Shown here: positions 38,234 through 47,702 of the stretch, piece after piece
Layout: each line of letters begins with the position of its first letter
Numbering within the stretch: the stretch's first letter is position 1
Source of the DNA: Brachyspira hampsonii
GTDB taxonomy: Bacteria; Spirochaetota; Brachyspiria; Brachyspirales; Brachyspiraceae
Direction: 5' to 3'
DNA: 64,000 nucleotides
Assembly: GCF_002214805.1 (NCBI RefSeq)
Contig: NZ_CP019914.1
Coordinates: forward strand, 1-64,000
Position numbers and translations under genes: made by a program
The notes under the pieces: model-generated
Seen by the model: the letters and a program-made list of their open reading frames with translations, nothing else
Databases searched by the model: none
Told to the model about the DNA's origin: nothing

Positions 38234-40375
38234 TTATTTTACGCCGTTATTTATTTTTCCTTGTAAAGACATATTTACTAATCCTTGTATATCTATAATG
38301 AGGGCTATTCTTCCGTCTCCAAGTATAGTACCTCCGGCTATTCCTGCATGTTTGCTGAATGCTGAGTCTAAAGACTTAATAACTACCTGCTGCTGATCTA
38401 AAAGTTCATCAACAAAGATAGCACATTTTCTATATCCAGCTTCAACAACAACAACTATTCCATCATCTATGTTATCTACTTGTGTTTCTATTTCAAATAC
38501 TTTATGAAGTCTTATTAAAGGCAAATATTCATCTCTAATTTTTATCATTTCTCCTTTACCTTCAAAAGGTTTTACCTGTTCATTTTTTACTTTTATTTGT
38601 TCTATGATAGAAATTAGAGGCATAATGTATATCTGCTTACCTAAAGCAAAAGTAATACCCTCAATAATAGCTAAAGTCAAAGGAAGTTTAACTATGAATG
38701 TGCTGCCTTTACCTTCTACAGATTTGATTTCTATTTTACCTTTCATTTTTTCTACATTGGCTCTAACAACATCCATACCAACACCTCTTCCGGATATGTC
38801 TGTTATTTTATCAGCAGTAGAAACTCCTGGATAGAATATAGTTCTGTATATTTCTACATCAGAATATTTACCGTCTTTTGAAAGTAGTCCTTTTTCAATG
38901 GCTTTACTTAATATTTTTTCTTTATTTAATCCATTTCCATCATCAGCTACCTCTATAACAACATGTCCCTCTTGGTGAGCAGCTGACATTGTTATTGTAC
39001 CGTATTCAGGCTTACCTCTGGCTATTCTTTCTTCTTTTGTTTTTTCTATACCATGGTCCATAGAATTTCTTATCATATGTTTAAGAGGGTCAGATAACTG
39101 CTCCAACATATTTTTATCTATCTCAGTAGTTTCACCTTTAAGAACTAGTTTAACTTCTTTATTCAATTCCAAATTCAAATCTCTAACATATCTATGGAAC
39201 TGATTGAATATAGGACCTATAGGCATCATCCTAATATTCATAACTTCTTCTTGTATTTGTCTTGAAGTTCTATCCATTGAACTTACAGCTTCTTTAAGTC
39301 CATTATCAATATCTAAACTTTGAGTAAGCTGCATTATTCTTGACTGAGCTATAACAAGTTCTCCAATTAAGTTCATTAAACTGTCTAATTTTCTTGTATC
39401 AACCCTAACTGTTGAAGGAGCCTGAACTTTAGCTTTATGTACTGCCGGCTGAGCCTGAGCATTATTAGCAGGAGCATTTTCGGCAGGCTTTTCTTCAGCC
39501 TTAGGAGCCTCTGCCGGTTTAGCTTCTTCAGCTTTAGGGGCTTCTGCAGAAGGTTTTACTTCATCATCATCTTTAATATCTGCTTTTGTATTTACAATAT
39601 TAATATCATTGTCATCTATTACAAACAAGAAAATATTTTGCACCTGTTCATCTGGAGCATTAGTATCAAAATCCAAAGAAAACTGAGTGTAGCAAACATA
39701 AGGATCCTCAAGATTTAAAATAGTCGGTAAATTATTACATTCTATTTTTAAATTATTAATAGTACCAATAGCTCTAAGGTCATTCAAGAACATAAGAGGG
39801 TCTATACCATTATCAAAAATAGTAGCTTTAAATCCCATATCAATATGGAAAGAATTAGAGCCTCCGCTAGATGCTGCTGCTTCTGCCGGTTTAGCTTCTT
39901 CAGCTTTAGGAGTTTCTGCAGGCTTTTCTTCAGCTTTAGGGGCTTCCGCTGGTTTTGGAGCAGGAGCTACTGCTGCAGGATCATTTCCGTCAGCTATAGC
40001 TTTAATTTTAGCCTTTAATGAATCTATATTAGTAACTCCATCTGTTTCACCTTTACCGTCTACAATATTTTGCAGCATAAGTTTAACAGTATCCAAAAAT
40101 TCAAGAAGTACTGTTATCATTTGCGGAGTTACATCCAATTTACCGCTTCTTACCTTTTCTAATAAATTTTCGGCAACATGGTTTAATTCACTCATAGTAG
40201 TAAAACCAACAGTGCCTGCTGAAGATTTAAGAGTATGAGCACTCCTAAATATTTTATTTAAAAGGTCTTCATCACTTTTATTATCCTCTAACAAAACTAA
40301 ATCATTTTCTAAACCTTCTACAATTTCTTTAGCTTCGCTTAAGAATATCGAAATAAATTCATCACTATCAAACAT
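38234..40375 (-). CDS. cheA: Chemotaxis histidine kinase CheA
   Basis: A 713-residue kinase. Order: Hpt domain (1-105) with phospho-accepting His47 in RSAHTLKSSAG; a Pro/Ala/Glu/Lys linker (about 135-172); a globular domain (about 175-270) in the place of the CheY-binding region; a second Pro/Ala/Glu/Lys linker (about 275-325); P3 dimerisation helices (DTRKLDSLMNLIGELVIAQS); the ATPase with HMIRNSMDHGIE, DDGNGLN and GRGVGMDVV; and the C-terminal CheW-like domain. The two linkers are repetitive at the DNA level (repeated GCAGGCTTTTCTTCAGC-type strings on the plus strand) and could vary in length. It phosphorylates CheY and CheB. Confidence 0.96.
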   Translation of the reverse strand: MFDSDEFISIFLSEAKEIVEGLENDLVLLEDNKSDEDLLNKIFRSAHTLKSSAGTVGFTTMSELNHVAENLLEKVRSGKLDVTPQMITVLLEFLDTVKLMLQNIVDGKGETDGVTNIDSLKAKIKAIADGNDPAAVAPAPKPAEAPKAEEKPAETPKAEEAKPAEAAASSGGSNSFHIDMGFKATIFDNGIDPLMFLNDLRAIGTINNLKIECNNLPTILNLEDPYVCYTQFSLDFDTNAPDEQVQNIFLFVIDDNDINIVNTKADIKDDDEVKPSAEAPKAEEAKPAEAPKAEEKPAENAPANNAQAQPAVHKAKVQAPSTVRVDTRKLDSLMNLIGELVIAQSRIMQLTQSLDIDNGLKEAVSSMDRTSRQIQEEVMNIRMMPIGPIFNQFHRYVRDLNLELNKEVKLVLKGETTEIDKNMLEQLSDPLKHMIRNSMDHGIEKTKEERIARGKPEYGTITMSAAHQEGHVVIEVADDGNGLNKEKILSKAIEKGLLSKDGKYSDVEIYRTIFYPGVSTADKITDISGRGVGMDVVRANVEKMKGKIEIKSVEGKGSTFIVKLPLTLAIIEGITFALGKQIYIMPLISIIEQIKVKNEQVKPFEGKGEMIKIRDEYLPLIRLHKVFEIETQVDNIDDGIVVVVEAGYRKCAIFVDELLDQQQVVIKSLDSAFSKHAGIAGGTILGDGRIALIIDIQGLVNMSLQGKINNGVK

Positions 40376-40431
40376 GTATTATACCTCTACCTTTATAAAA
40401 TCCTTATTATATAAAATAAGATGGTTAGAAA

Positions 40432-40800
40432 TCAATTTAAAAAACGTTTTACTACATCTAAAAGCTGAGTTGGGTTAAATGGCTTTACTAGCCAACCACT
40501 TGCACCTGCGGCTTTACCCTCCATTTTTTTCTCATCCTGAGATTCTGTTGTAAGCATTAGAATAGGGGTGTATTTATGCTGATCCACCTTTCTTACATGC
40601 TTAATAAATTCTATACCGTCCATTTTTGGCATATTAAGGTCTGTTATTATCATATCAACATTCGGAGTCTTACCAAGAACCTCTAAACCTGTAGTACCGT
40701 CATCAGCAGAAACTACAGTATAGCTGCCTTTTTTCAAAGTATATTCAACAGATGCTCTAGCTGTATTAGAATCGTCTACAATTAGTATTGTTTTAGCCAT
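40432..40800 (-). CDS. cheY: Chemotaxis response regulator CheY
   Basis: A 122-residue single receiver domain. Asp9 and Asp10 bind Mg, Asp54 (ITDLNMPKMDG) is the phosphorylation site, TTES near 86-89 the switch Thr, and VKPFNP near 105-110 has the invariant Lys. Phospho-CheY would bind the flagellar switch. It lies between the STAS gene and cheA. Confidence 0.95.
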   Translation of the reverse strand: MAKTILIVDDSNTARASVEYTLKKGSYTVVSADDGTTGLEVLGKTPNVDMIITDLNMPKMDGIEFIKHVRKVDQHKYTPILMLTTESQDEKKMEGKAAGASGWLVKPFNPTQLLDVVKRFLN

Positions 40801-40819
40801 AGATTTAACCTCTTAATCA

Positions 40820-41083
40820 TTAATTATTTTTATCATTAATTATATTTAAATATTCTACAAACAAATTATCCATACCTTCTACTATAAGGTTTTTTTGATT
40901 TTTAGCAAGTTCTTTTTTCATAGCATACAGTATTTGTAAACCTGCTAAATCAACATGGGCAGGACCTTCACAATTAAACTTTACAGTCATATCTTCGTTA
41001 TAATTAGCACTTTTTATGACATTCTTAAAATATTTACTCATAGTTCTTATATTAAGATTATCACTTATCTCTATAACTGACAT
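40820..41083 (-). CDS. STAS-domain protein of the chemotaxis operon
   Basis: An 87-residue protein that is one STAS domain. The conserved loop reads HVDLAGLQIL (about 43-52); the serine phosphorylated in SpoIIAA-type anti-sigma antagonists is replaced by Ala, so classical kinase control is unlikely. STAS proteins of this sort occur in some che operons, but the binding partner is unknown. It lies between the MCP-like gene and cheY, with short spacers on both sides. Confidence 0.8.
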   Translation of the reverse strand: MSVIEISDNLNIRTMSKYFKNVIKSANYNEDMTVKFNCEGPAHVDLAGLQILYAMKKELAKNQKNLIVEGMDNLFVEYLNIINDKNN

Positions 41084-41107
41084 AAATAAATACCTCCATT
41101 ACTTTTA

Positions 41108-43039
41108 TTAAAACATAGTAAAATCGCCGCTATCTGCACCTACATCTATATTTATATCGACATTTGGTGCATCTTCTCCAGACAAAATACTGTTGGCAAT
41201 AGCTCTTTCTTTTTTTATTGTATAAGAATTAACTATATCCAAATATTTATCACTTTCTATTTTCCAATTATCTATACCTAATAATTTATAATATTCATTC
41301 TTTTTATTTCTTATAACATTTCTCATACTATTAAAAATTTCTATTATTTCATTAATTTTTGTAAGCAATGTACTTAAAGAACTTAAATCTATTAAAGTTT
41401 TATCTATAAGTCCGAATAATTCATCAGCATAACTGTCTAATCTTTTTATATTATTATTAATGATATATTTTGATTCGTCCAAACGCTTGCTTACACTTTC
41501 TGTCATAGATTCTATAAAAGAATGCTCACTTGACTGCTGATTAATATTTGATTTAAATTTATTAATTGAACTGAAAATAGCTGATTTAATATTATGGAAT
41601 TGCTCTAAACACCCATCTACTGTTTCTGTAATGTTGGTAGCTATTGATTCAACACTTTCTATAGAAAAAGTCTGCGAATTATTAAATATATTACTATTCT
41701 TTTCAAGTTCTATCTTAGCTAAAAAGTTGATGGAGTTAAAAGTTTTAGCAATGTTTTTTGTTTCCAAGAACATACTTTCCAATTCTTCTATTGAATCTAT
41801 TATGGCTATATTGCTGTCGGATATCCTGTATTTATTAGTTAAAAATAATTTAAAGTTTTCCAAATAAAGTTTGATGAATCCCATATATTCATTAAATAAA
41901 GACTCAGAAACTGTAAAAGGGAATTCCGACTTACCTGTTTCTCCTCCAATCATATATTCTACTATGGTAGTTCTATCTAATGTAATATCTGTTAAAGCAT
42001 CTTTTAAGCCTTTTAAACTTTTATAAATATCTGAGTTAGTAAGATCAATTTCTTCATGTATGGATTTAAAATTTTCTATGATTAAAGTTAGAACTACATC
42101 ATCAAAAGTAAGTAAATCAAGCAGCTTATGTTCTAAGCTTTGATTTTCAGCTTTTTCAAGATCTGAAGCATCCATAGTTTCTACTTCTTTTCCGTAGAAT
42201 TCAATGAAATTCCTATTTTCATAAACTATTGAATTCATAGATTCTATTATGTGTTCTGTCTGCTGCCTTACTATATCCTCACGAGGAAGAACCATCATTA
42301 CTTCAAATATAAAATCATAAGTATTGTCAACTCTTGATATTATATCTGATATTACATTAGAAAATACTGCAAAAGAATTAACCATATTATTATGTTCTTT
42401 ATCAAGCTGTTCTCTCATGATTGTAAAATTTTGCCTTTGCAGTTCATTTGTTTTTAGTATTTCAGTTTTAAATGATTCAAACCTTACAAACAATTCCTTA
42501 CCGATTCTATTCATTTGATCTGCCTGTTCATTTGATGTTTCAGACATTTTTATTATATTTTTAGATATTTCTCCGAAAGCCTTACCTCCGGCACCATATT
42601 TAGAAGATATAATAATGGCATTTAATGAATAAACTTTAATTTGGTCAGCAAGCATTCTTATTTGTTCTATGGAATCCATAATATTACTTGTTTTGCCTAC
42701 ATCTTCGACTAAGGAATCAGAAAGTTCATTATCCTGTGATATGAAATTTTGCATTCTATCAAAGGATCTAAAAAAGTCTTCCTGATTTTCGTCCAAATCA
42801 TTTGAAAAGTTTTTTTCACCTTTTTCTTTGTTAGTAAAATACGAAAGCAGATTATTAGCTTTTTCATTTTCGTTTTTCATTTCCTGTTCGATCATAGGAA
42901 ACTTTTCACCTATAAAGCTATATACTCTTCCTACTTCTTCAAGAAAAGAGTTAATATCTTTTACAGTTGTTTCTAATATTGCAGAATAGTCAAGGATATC
43001 CTGCTTTATATTATTGTCTATAATACTAGTTGCTGCCAC
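41108..43039 (-). CDS. Soluble coiled-coil MCP-like chemotaxis protein
   Basis: A 643-residue protein, first in the che operon, with no membrane helix or signal peptide. It is almost wholly helical. Around 135-165, LNAIIISSKYGAGGKAFG and ISKNIIKMSETSNEQADQMN line up with the hairpin tip of chemoreceptors (LNAxIEAARAGExGxGFxVVAxEIRxLA) but have lost the Glu/Arg pair. Long predicted coiled coils flank this, and a 250-residue second helical region follows. It may be a cytoplasmic signalling or scaffold protein. The start is GTG at 43039, with AGGAAA 11 bp upstream. It is not a canonical MCP. Confidence 0.65.
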   Translation of the reverse strand: MAATSIIDNNIKQDILDYSAILETTVKDINSFLEEVGRVYSFIGEKFPMIEQEMKNENEKANNLLSYFTNKEKGEKNFSNDLDENQEDFFRSFDRMQNFISQDNELSDSLVEDVGKTSNIMDSIEQIRMLADQIKVYSLNAIIISSKYGAGGKAFGEISKNIIKMSETSNEQADQMNRIGKELFVRFESFKTEILKTNELQRQNFTIMREQLDKEHNNMVNSFAVFSNVISDIISRVDNTYDFIFEVMMVLPREDIVRQQTEHIIESMNSIVYENRNFIEFYGKEVETMDASDLEKAENQSLEHKLLDLLTFDDVVLTLIIENFKSIHEEIDLTNSDIYKSLKGLKDALTDITLDRTTIVEYMIGGETGKSEFPFTVSESLFNEYMGFIKLYLENFKLFLTNKYRISDSNIAIIDSIEELESMFLETKNIAKTFNSINFLAKIELEKNSNIFNNSQTFSIESVESIATNITETVDGCLEQFHNIKSAIFSSINKFKSNINQQSSEHSFIESMTESVSKRLDESKYIINNNIKRLDSYADELFGLIDKTLIDLSSLSTLLTKINEIIEIFNSMRNVIRNKKNEYYKLLGIDNWKIESDKYLDIVNSYTIKKERAIANSILSGEDAPNVDINIDVGADSGDFTMF

Positions 43040-43085
43040 TTTAAGTAATTTCCTAACATTCTAAAAAATTATATATCACAATATA

Positions 43086-43114
43086 AATATAACATTTATT
43101 ATTGCTTTTTGCAA
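43086..43114 (-). promoter_or_regulatory. Putative promoter of the chemotaxis operon
   Basis: On the minus strand TTGCAA (43109-43114), 17-bp spacer and TATATT (43086-43091), 47 bp before the GTG start of the first gene. Confidence 0.55.
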
Positions 43115-43175
43115 GTAAAATTTTAATTACACAATAATTTTACAGTAAAATTATGTTTAATTAAAGTTTTTTTAA

Positions 43176-45065
43176 TTATACTTCAAAAATTTTATTTTTC
43201 AGGTATAAATATTTAGCCGTGTAATAGATTCTATTTTGTGCTTCCCTGTTGCCGAATCCAAAAGCTCTTCTGCTCACTGCAAGTATCGGAGGAGCCTGTA
43301 TTCTTTTAGATATAGCCATTCCCATATATTGCTTCCACCATCTCTCTAAATCATCTACAAAATCTGCTCCATTTTTAAAATATTTTTTTAATATTCCTTT
43401 TCGGCATCCGATTTTTTCCTCTAAATTTCCTGATATGTAAAATTCTAATATATCTTCCAATATTGCTCTGTTCCAAGATTCCATTAAAAATTTAAACAAA
43501 TAATCATGATAATCATATTTTATCGGATCTCCCTTACCTTCGTCAACAGCCTGAGCAGTTGAAAGTTCCGCACTAGGTACAATATTTATAGTGCCTTCAG
43601 GTATAATTTCTTTTTTAAATACTTCTTTATTAACATAATTAGCTAGTCCGTATATCTGATACTTCCATAAATCTGCTAAACATGCAAAAAATCCTGCTCC
43701 ATCTCCATACATAGTTGAATATCCCACCATAGTTTCAGTTTTATTGGCATTGCATGTAAATACACCGCCAAAACTAGCAGCTATAGCGGATAATACCCTC
43801 GATGATCTGTCTCTTGCCTGTATATTCTCTATAACAAATGATGATACTTTTAAATGATCTTCTTTTCCATCTTTTATAATAGGGGAGCTTTCTAATTGAT
43901 TTACAGTATAATCTACAGATTCCTGTATAGGAACTACCATATAAGCACAGCCTAAATTATCAGATAGGGTTTTTGCAAGGTTTTTAGTTGTATCGGAATT
44001 GAATTTACTAGGCATATTGACCAATAGTACATTATCTTTTCCAATTGCATTTACATACATCGCAGATGATAAAGCAGAATCAATACCGCCTGATACACCT
44101 ATAACTACCTTATTAATTCCAATGGATTTCATGAATTTTCTGATTCCGTAAATAACAGTATCATATATTAATTTGTATTCATTTTCTTCTCTTATTTCTA
44201 TAACTTTTTCAAATACTTTATTTTTTACATCAATATCAATAAAGTATAAATCCTCTTCATATCTTTTTCCTGTTAATAATAAATTACCTTTATCATCATA
44301 AACAGAACTTCCGCCGTCAAATGTGTATACTGTTTTTCCGTTATTTTGTATTCCTACATTATTAACATATACAAGAGGAGTGTTATGTTTACTTGCTATT
44401 TCTCCGTACATGCTATGTCTTTTAATGTCTTTTACCAAAGTATATGGAGAACTTGATATATTAATAAATAAATCTACATCATTATTAGAATTTATAATAT
44501 CCATAGGAGAAAATAAATAATTCTTACTCCATGCATCTTCACATATAGTCAAACCTAATTTTATCTTTTCTTTGCTGCATTCTATTTCTAATGGTTTTAA
44601 ATATTCTTTTATATCTGCATTGTTTTCAAAAGCTAAATCTTTTAAACTGAAAAAATGTCTTGGATCTTCAAATTCTTTATAATTAGGAAGCAATGATTTT
44701 ATTATAAAAGGATATTCAGTAGTATTATTATGTATTAATTTACCGTCTTTAGCTACAAACATAGCATTATATTTTCTAATTCTACCGTCAAAATTCTTTT
44801 TATTTTTATCAGATGCAACATTTCCGAAAATTACATATATTCCATTTGAAGATTTTATTATTTCTTTTCCAAGTTCCTCACATTCTTTTATAAATCCCTC
44901 GCTTTCCCACATATCTCCAATCATGTATCCTGAAATACATAATTCTGGAAATATTACTATATCCGCATTTTCCTTTTTTGCTTTGCTTATAAAACTTATT
45001 ATTCTTACAGCATTATCACAAGGCATAGATGGTATTATTTCTAATTGAGAAACAGCTATTTTCAT
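43176..45065 (-). CDS. nadE: Glutamine-dependent NAD+ synthetase
   Basis: A 629-residue enzyme converting nicotinic-acid adenine dinucleotide to NAD, with ammonia drawn from glutamine. The N-terminal nitrilase-type glutaminase (1-270) has the triad Glu in FPELCISGY, Lys in the middle and Cys in LTICEDAW. The C-terminal synthetase (about 300-629) has the ATP loop GVSGGIDSALS and the later NANKTETMVGYSTMYGDG-type segment (shown here in part) and PSAELSTAQAVDEG. Length is typical of the two-domain form. It is a single-gene unit between the che operon and a divergent flavin protein gene. Confidence 0.95.
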   Translation of the reverse strand: MKIAVSQLEIIPSMPCDNAVRIISFISKAKKENADIVIFPELCISGYMIGDMWESEGFIKECEELGKEIIKSSNGIYVIFGNVASDKNKKNFDGRIRKYNAMFVAKDGKLIHNNTTEYPFIIKSLLPNYKEFEDPRHFFSLKDLAFENNADIKEYLKPLEIECSKEKIKLGLTICEDAWSKNYLFSPMDIINSNNDVDLFINISSSPYTLVKDIKRHSMYGEIASKHNTPLVYVNNVGIQNNGKTVYTFDGGSSVYDDKGNLLLTGKRYEEDLYFIDIDVKNKVFEKVIEIREENEYKLIYDTVIYGIRKFMKSIGINKVVIGVSGGIDSALSSAMYVNAIGKDNVLLVNMPSKFNSDTTKNLAKTLSDNLGCAYMVVPIQESVDYTVNQLESSPIIKDGKEDHLKVSSFVIENIQARDRSSRVLSAIAASFGGVFTCNANKTETMVGYSTMYGDGAGFFACLADLWKYQIYGLANYVNKEVFKKEIIPEGTINIVPSAELSTAQAVDEGKGDPIKYDYHDYLFKFLMESWNRAILEDILEFYISGNLEEKIGCRKGILKKYFKNGADFVDDLERWWKQYMGMAISKRIQAPPILAVSRRAFGFGNREAQNRIYYTAKYLYLKNKIFEV

Positions 45066-45199
45066 ATTAAGTTAACTCCAAATTATTTAAATAATTAATT
45101 TATAAAGAAAAAATATAATAAACCGTTATATATATTATAATAAAAATTATTAATTTAGTCTACAATTATAATGTAATTATAAGAGGTTATATTCGGTAT

Positions 45200-45787
45200 A
45201 TGAGAAGAAAAGATTTTATATTTGAAGACAAAGAAGAAATATGTAATATGCTTAATAGCATAGAATTCGGAGTTATGGCTTTGCCTGATGATATACCTTA
45301 TGCTGTACCTATAAGTTTTTGCTATAAAAATAATGAAATATATTTCCATGGTGCTATGGCCGGAAGGAAATATGAAATTTTAAAAAATAATCCTAAAGTA
45401 TCTTTTAGTGCTTCAAAACCATATTCATATATACCATCCCAATTTTTAAATGGAAAAATGATACCGACACAGTTTTTCTTTTCAGTTTTTATAGAAGGTA
45501 AATTTGAAACTATAGATGATATATCAAGAAGAAAAGAAATTTTATACAAAATAGTAAGAAAATATGAACCTAATAATTATAATTTATCTATAGACAATAA
45601 AATGTTTGACTATGCACAAAATAATATGCTTATAGGTGTTATAAAAATTGAAAATATTACTGCGAAAGCTAAATTTGGTCAGAATATGTCATACGATGAA
45701 ATAAAAATTATAATAGAAGACCTAAAAACAAGAGCTGAAAAAATTGATATAGATACAATAGAGATGATAAATAAAATGAGAAAATGA
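45200..45787 (+). CDS. Pyridoxamine 5'-phosphate oxidase-like flavin protein (NimA-type)
   Basis: A 195-residue split-barrel FMN-binding protein. FGVMALPDDIPYAVPISFCY (about 23-42) and IYFHGAMAGRKYEILKNNPK (about 47-66) are the hallmarks of the NimA / nitroimidazole-resistance-like branch of the PPOX family, including the histidine before GAMAG. Proteins of this branch are reductases of mostly unknown substrate; a few reduce 5-nitroimidazoles. Drug resistance is not shown by the sequence. AGAGG lies about 14 bp before the ATG. Confidence 0.85.
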   Translation: MRRKDFIFEDKEEICNMLNSIEFGVMALPDDIPYAVPISFCYKNNEIYFHGAMAGRKYEILKNNPKVSFSASKPYSYIPSQFLNGKMIPTQFFFSVFIEGKFETIDDISRRKEILYKIVRKYEPNNYNLSIDNKMFDYAQNNMLIGVIKIENITAKAKFGQNMSYDEIKIIIEDLKTRAEKIDIDTIEMINKMRK

Positions 45788-45797
45788 AAAAAATAAC

Positions 45798-45825
45798 TTG
45801 AAAAAAGTATTATAAGTGATAGAAT
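45798..45825 (+). promoter_or_regulatory. Putative promoter of the cyclic-nucleotide-binding gene pair
   Basis: TTGAAA (45798-45803), 16-bp spacer and TAGAAT (45820-45825), about 75 bp before the start at 45900. Confidence 0.4.
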
Positions 45826-45899
45826 AAAATAATAAAATAATCTTTTTTTATTCTAAAAAACTTTAGATATAATTAAATATTAGTTGAGGAAAAAAGTTA

Positions 45900-46886
45900 A
45901 TGCAAACAAGAGTATATAAAGCAGGTTCCATAGTATATTTTACAGGCGATACCTCAGATAGAGTTTATATATTAAAACAAGGTCAGGCTCAAAGTATATT
46001 TTTATCGGAAGAAACAGGGTATGAAACTAGGGAGCTTATTAATATAGGAGAGTTTTTTGGGGTAAAAAGTATACTTGGTACTTATCCGCAGGAAGATACT
46101 GTTCAGTGCTTAACTGATTGTGTTGTTATTATTATTACTTATGAAGAATTTGAAAGTTTGATTGAAAAGAACAAGCCTATAATCATAAAAATGTTAAAGG
46201 TATTTTCAAATCAGCTTAGAAGAATTAATAAAAGAGTAAGAGAGCTTGTAGAAAATGATATAAGTGAGGAAGGTCAGGATCCTTTAGAGGGATTATACGG
46301 AATAGGGGAGTTTTACTTTAAAAATAAGAAATATAGAAATGCTCTTTATGCTTATAAAAGATACATACAATATGCTGATGAAGATTCTGCATTTTACAAT
46401 ACTGTAAAAGAAAAAATTGAAGAATGTAAAGAAGAATTAGATATTACAGATGACAGTGATATAGCACCTCCTGTTTCAAATGCTCCTGTTTCATCTCCTA
46501 AAACTCAGGCTAAAGCAGCAATTAATGATCCTGCATATAATAAGGCTGTTGAATTATATAACAATAATGATTATATTAATTCATTAAAAGCATTTAATAA
46601 TTTAATTAAAAGTCCTGATACTGCTGTTGCTGAGAATTCTATATTTTATATGGGTAAATGCTATTATAATATAAATAAGTATGATAATGCTTCAACTGTG
46701 TTATTATCAGCAATAAAAAAATATCCTAAATCTTCAAATGTTAAAGAGGCTATACTCTTTTTAGCTAAAAGCTGTGAGGGCAGCGGAAATAAAACTAAAG
46801 CAAAAGCATATTATCAAAAAGTTATTTCAATGCCTCCTATGGATAATTTCTCAAAGGAAGCAAATGCAAGTATTTCAAGACTGTAA
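45900..46886 (+). CDS. Cyclic-nucleotide-binding domain protein with TPR repeats
   Basis: A 328-residue protein. Residues 1-115 are a cNMP-binding fold (YKAGSIVYFTGDTSDRVYILKQGQ at the start, GEFFGVKSIL in the ligand pocket region). From about 130 to 165 one TPR-like unit and, after a Pro/Ser/Ala linker, from about 215 to 328 three TPR units (YNKAVELYNNNDYINSLKAF, NSIFYMGKCYYNINKYDNAS, ...) follow. There is no DNA-binding domain. The arginine usual in cAMP-binding pockets is not obvious. It precedes a Crp/Fnr regulator by 30 bp, suggesting linked function. Confidence 0.83.
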   Translation: MQTRVYKAGSIVYFTGDTSDRVYILKQGQAQSIFLSEETGYETRELINIGEFFGVKSILGTYPQEDTVQCLTDCVVIIITYEEFESLIEKNKPIIIKMLKVFSNQLRRINKRVRELVENDISEEGQDPLEGLYGIGEFYFKNKKYRNALYAYKRYIQYADEDSAFYNTVKEKIEECKEELDITDDSDIAPPVSNAPVSSPKTQAKAAINDPAYNKAVELYNNNDYINSLKAFNNLIKSPDTAVAENSIFYMGKCYYNINKYDNASTVLLSAIKKYPKSSNVKEAILFLAKSCEGSGNKTKAKAYYQKVISMPPMDNFSKEANASISRL

Positions 46887-46916
46887 TTTTATATAAAAAG
46901 AAAGTAAGGAACAAAT

Positions 46917-47552
46917 ATGGATAATAATTTAAGTTCTCATACAAAAAAATACAATACTGATGATGTTATATTTCTGGAATATGAAAGAGGCGATAAATTC
47001 TATTTAGTTCAAAGCGGTTCTGTAAAAATTACCAAAGTTATAAAAGATGTTGAAAAATTATTAGATATAGTTTATGCCGGTGAATTTTTCGGTGAGATGG
47101 CTATATTAGAAGATACAACAAGAAGTGCATCAGCCATAGCAAATGAACCTACAGTGCTTTTAGAATTAAGAAAAGAAAATTTCCAAAATATATTGGCTAA
47201 CAATACAGTTATGGCTTTGAAGCTGTCAAAAACTTTTGCTAAAAGAATATTTGATGCCAAAAGAAGACTTTTAATACTTCAGTTAAATGAAACTGATTTG
47301 AGAGTATATGACTGTCTTTTACTTTTAGCAGAACTTCAGAATATACCTAGAGATCATTATTATGAGCCTCAGGAATTGAATGCCACTATAAACGATATAG
47401 CTAATTGGTGCGGCGTAAAGGTAGTTGAAGTACAGAAAGTTTTAAATACATTGGTAAAAACAGGTAAAATAGATATCAGAACTAATACAATTTACGTTAA
47501 AAATTTAAAGGAAATTCAGAGACAAATTGACTTAAAAAGAAAAAAATCATAA
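46917..47552 (+). CDS. Crp/Fnr-family transcriptional regulator
   Basis: A 211-residue regulator. The N-terminal cNMP-like domain (about 10-120) includes GDKFYLVQSGSVKI and GEFFGEMAILEDTTRSASA, with a Glu and Arg pair in the place that contacts the cyclic nucleotide in CRP. The C-terminal domain (about 135-205) is a winged helix with INDIANWCGVKVVEVQKVLN as the recognition helix-turn-helix. No Fnr cysteine cluster is seen. It is co-directional with and 30 bp after the cNMP-TPR gene. Confidence 0.88.
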   Translation: MDNNLSSHTKKYNTDDVIFLEYERGDKFYLVQSGSVKITKVIKDVEKLLDIVYAGEFFGEMAILEDTTRSASAIANEPTVLLELRKENFQNILANNTVMALKLSKTFAKRIFDAKRRLLILQLNETDLRVYDCLLLLAELQNIPRDHYYEPQELNATINDIANWCGVKVVEVQKVLNTLVKTGKIDIRTNTIYVKNLKEIQRQIDLKRKKS

Positions 47553-47571
47553 GTTAATAAACTTTATTTAT

Positions 47572-47605
47572 AAAAAGCTGGTAACTTTTAGTTATCGGCT
47601 TTTTT
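47572..47605 (+). terminator. Intrinsic terminator after the Crp/Fnr gene
   Basis: A 14-bp stem with two G-T pairs (47572-47585 with 47591-47604), 5-nt loop, ending in a T-run. Confidence 0.82.
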
Positions 47606-47643
47606 ATTCCTTAAAAATGCTATGTTAATTACAAATAATCATA

Positions 47644-47672
47644 TTGACAAAATAATATAATTAATGTATCAT
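47644..47672 (+). promoter_or_regulatory. Promoter of the first ankyrin gene
   Basis: TTGACA (47644-47649), 17-bp spacer and TATCAT (47667-47672), about 31 bp before the ATG at 47703. The same arrangement recurs before the second copy. Confidence 0.6.
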
Positions 47673-47702
47673 ATGTATAATATTTTTATTAAAGAGGTTT
47701 AT

